Positions 5,004 to 6,316 of a stretch of DNA of 6,316 nucleotides are shown here, piece after piece (positions within the stretch are counted from its first letter, which is position 1; the number at the start of each line of letters is the position of its first letter). Position numbers and translations under genes: made by a program. Below the pieces are notes generated by a model. The model saw only the letters and a list, made by a program, of their open reading frames with translations, was not told the origin of the DNA and did no database searches. This DNA comes from Loktanella sp. (GTDB lineage Bacteria; Pseudomonadota; Alphaproteobacteria; Rhodobacterales; Rhodobacteraceae). The stretch is from assembly GCA_003551805.1 (NCBI GenBank), contig PUNR01000105.1, forward strand, positions 1 through 6,316. The letters run 5' to 3'.

Positions 5004-6316
5004 TTAGCCCTGATCGTGAAAATAGTCATAGATCACCTGCGCCATATTGGCTGAAACGCCATTCACCGCCTTGAGATCGGCCAGATTTGCGCGGGCTACC
5101 GCCTTGGCCGATCCGAAATGCGCCAGCAGCGCGCGTTTGCGCGTGGCACCTACGCCGGGCACATCATCAAGCGGGGTCGCGCCAATCGCCTTGGACCGTT
5201 TCGCGCGGTGGGTGCCGATGGCAAAGCGGTGCACCTCGTCCCGCATCCGCTGGATGAAATATAGCACCGGATCATTGTGGCGCAGCGCCATGACGGGTTT
5301 GCCGGTGCGGTAAAATTCCTCTTTGCCCGCGTCGCGGTCCAGCCCTTTGGCCACGCCGACCATCGGGATATCGCTAACGCCGAGTTCATCCATGATCTGG
5401 CGGACCGCCGACACCTGCCCAGCGCCGCCGTCGATCAGCAACAGGTCCGGCCAAGTGCCTTGCGTGCGGTCGGGGTCTTCTTTGATCAGGCGTTGAAAAC
5501 GACGGGTCAGCACCTCTTTCATCATGCCGAAATCATCGCCGGGGGTCAGGTCTTCGCCACGGATGTTGAATTTGCGGTACTGGTTTTTGTCAAATCCATC
5601 AGGGCCAGCGACCACCATCGCGCCCACGGCATGGGCACCCTGAATATGGCTGTTGTCGTAAACCTCGATCCGCTGCGGCACTTTGGGCAGATCAAACGCC
5701 TCGGCCAGACCTTTCAACAGGCGGCTTTGCGTGGCGGTTTCCGACATCTTGCGCGCCAGACTTTCGCGAGCGTTGCGCAGCGCGTTCTGCACCAATTCCG
5801 CCTTTTCGCCGCGCTGGGGGATCACGATCTCGACCTTGCGGCCCGCCTTTTCGGCCAGCGCATCCGCCATCAGATCGTCGTTGTCCAAGCCATGCGACAG
5901 GATCAGCATGCGAGGCGGTTCGCGGCCCGCATAAAACTGGCCAACAAAAGCCTCCATCACCTCGGCCATATCCTCATCCCCGCTGATGCGAGGGTAATAG
6001 TCGTGGTTGCCCCAGTTCTGGTTGGCACGGATGAAAAACACCTGCACGCAGGCCTGCCCGCCATCAGTATGCAGCGCGATCACATCCGCCTCGGCGGTGT
6101 TCTGGGGGTTTATGCCTTGCGCCGATTGCACCTGCGTCAGCGCCTTGATCCGGTCGCGCAGGGCGGCGGCGCGTTCAAACAGCATCTCCTCGCTCGCGGC
6201 CTGCATCTGGGCGGCAAGCGCCTCCTGAATGCCCTTGGTGCGGCCTTGCAGGAAATTTTCGGCCTCTTTCACCGACAGCGCGTAATCCGCCTTGCTGATC
6301 ATCCCGCAACAGGGAC
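5004..6316 (-). CDS. uvrC: UvrABC system protein C (UvrC), partial: C-terminal part
   Basis: Nuclease subunit of nucleotide excision repair, which incises DNA on both sides of a lesion in the UvrB-DNA complex. The gene runs off the right edge, so the N-terminal GIY-YIG nuclease domain, which makes the 3' incision, is not seen. Counting from the internal Met at 6302, the visible parts are the end of the cysteine-rich region (PCCG read just upstream of that Met), a UVR motif for UvrB contact (about 27-60, SEEMLFERAAALRDRI), the RNase H-like 5'-incision domain with VYDNSH (Asp216), PGDDF (255-258), LLIDGGAGQ (Asp291) and DEVHRFAIGTHR (His358), and a C-terminal double helix-hairpin-helix DNA-binding region (about 377-430, DVPGVGATRKRALLAHFG). 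These catalytic residues match those of E. coli UvrC (Asp399, Asp466, His538). The stop is TAA, 8 bases from the convergent transglycosylase gene. The Met at 6302 is not the start, because the family motif continues through it. Confidence 0.96.
   Translation of the reverse strand, partial: PCCGMISKADYALSVKEAENFLQGRTKGIQEALAAQMQAASEEMLFERAAALRDRIKALTQVQSAQGINPQNTAEADVIALHTDGGQACVQVFFIRANQNWGNHDYYPRISGDEDMAEVMEAFVGQFYAGREPPRMLILSHGLDNDDLMADALAEKAGRKVEIVIPQRGEKAELVQNALRNARESLARKMSETATQSRLLKGLAEAFDLPKVPQRIEVYDNSHIQGAHAVGAMVVAGPDGFDKNQYRKFNIRGEDLTPGDDFGMMKEVLTRRFQRLIKEDPDRTQGTWPDLLLIDGGAGQVSAVRQIMDELGVSDIPMVGVAKGLDRDAGKEEFYRTGKPVMALRHNDPVLYFIQRMRDEVHRFAIGTHRAKRSKAIGATPLDDVPGVGATRKRALLAHFGSAKAVARANLADLKAVNGVSANMAQVIYDYFHDQG

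Noticed and set aside
5011..5035. TGATC...GATCA inverted repeat at the convergent end of uvrC as a terminator
   Set aside because: The arms are 5 bases with a loop of about 15, there is no T-run, and it lies within the uvrC coding sequence.
6300..6302. ATG at 6302 as the real start of uvrC
   Set aside because: The frame stays open to the window edge and reads PCCG directly before this Met, matching the APC-G-I motif within UvrC. The gene simply continues outside.

Overview
The window looks like a chromosomal segment from an alphaproteobacterium, most likely of the Rhodobacteraceae (Roseobacter group). This rests on moderately GC-rich, tightly packed genes, an aerobic-type cob gene set joined to a DUF1636 protein, an MltB-type transglycosylase with the alphaproteobacterial DCRR signature, and one exact match to the CtrA box. 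The assignment comes from recognising protein families, not from a search.

Layout, left to right. (1) 4-984, plus strand: a glutathionyl-hydroquinone reductase (YqjG/ECM4-type glutathione transferase). (2) 941-1339, minus strand: a stand-alone receiver domain whose tail overlaps the tail of gene 1 by 44 bases. It keeps the phosphoacceptor aspartate but has lost both metal-binding acids and every lysine. (3) 1340-1534: the only substantial intergenic region, lying between two divergent genes. It holds a perfect CtrA-type palindrome and a second perfect palindrome just upstream of a -10-like hexamer. (4) 1535-3731, plus strand: a three-gene operon of a DUF1636 cysteine-rich protein, cobC and cobD, joined by ATGA and GTGA stop/start overlaps. 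(5) 3826-4995, plus strand: a secreted lytic murein transglycosylase with a C-terminal peptidoglycan-binding domain. (6) 5004 to the right edge, minus strand: the C-terminal two thirds of UvrC, convergent with gene 5 and only 8 bases from it.

CobC and CobD supply the aminopropanol arm of vitamin B12: CobC makes (R)-1-amino-2-propanol phosphate from threonine phosphate, and CobD attaches it to adenosylcobyric acid. The DUF1636 protein, translated just ahead of CobC, is likely to serve cobalt, iron-sulfur or corrinoid handling, but its function is not known from the sequence. No cobalamin riboswitch is visible ahead of the operon. The other genes are ordinary housekeeping genes (thiol detoxification, wall turnover, nucleotide excision repair).

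I do not see a clearly new multi-gene system. The parts most worth a second look are the degenerate, lysine-free receiver and its shared promoter region with the CtrA box, and the coupling of DUF1636 to cobC.
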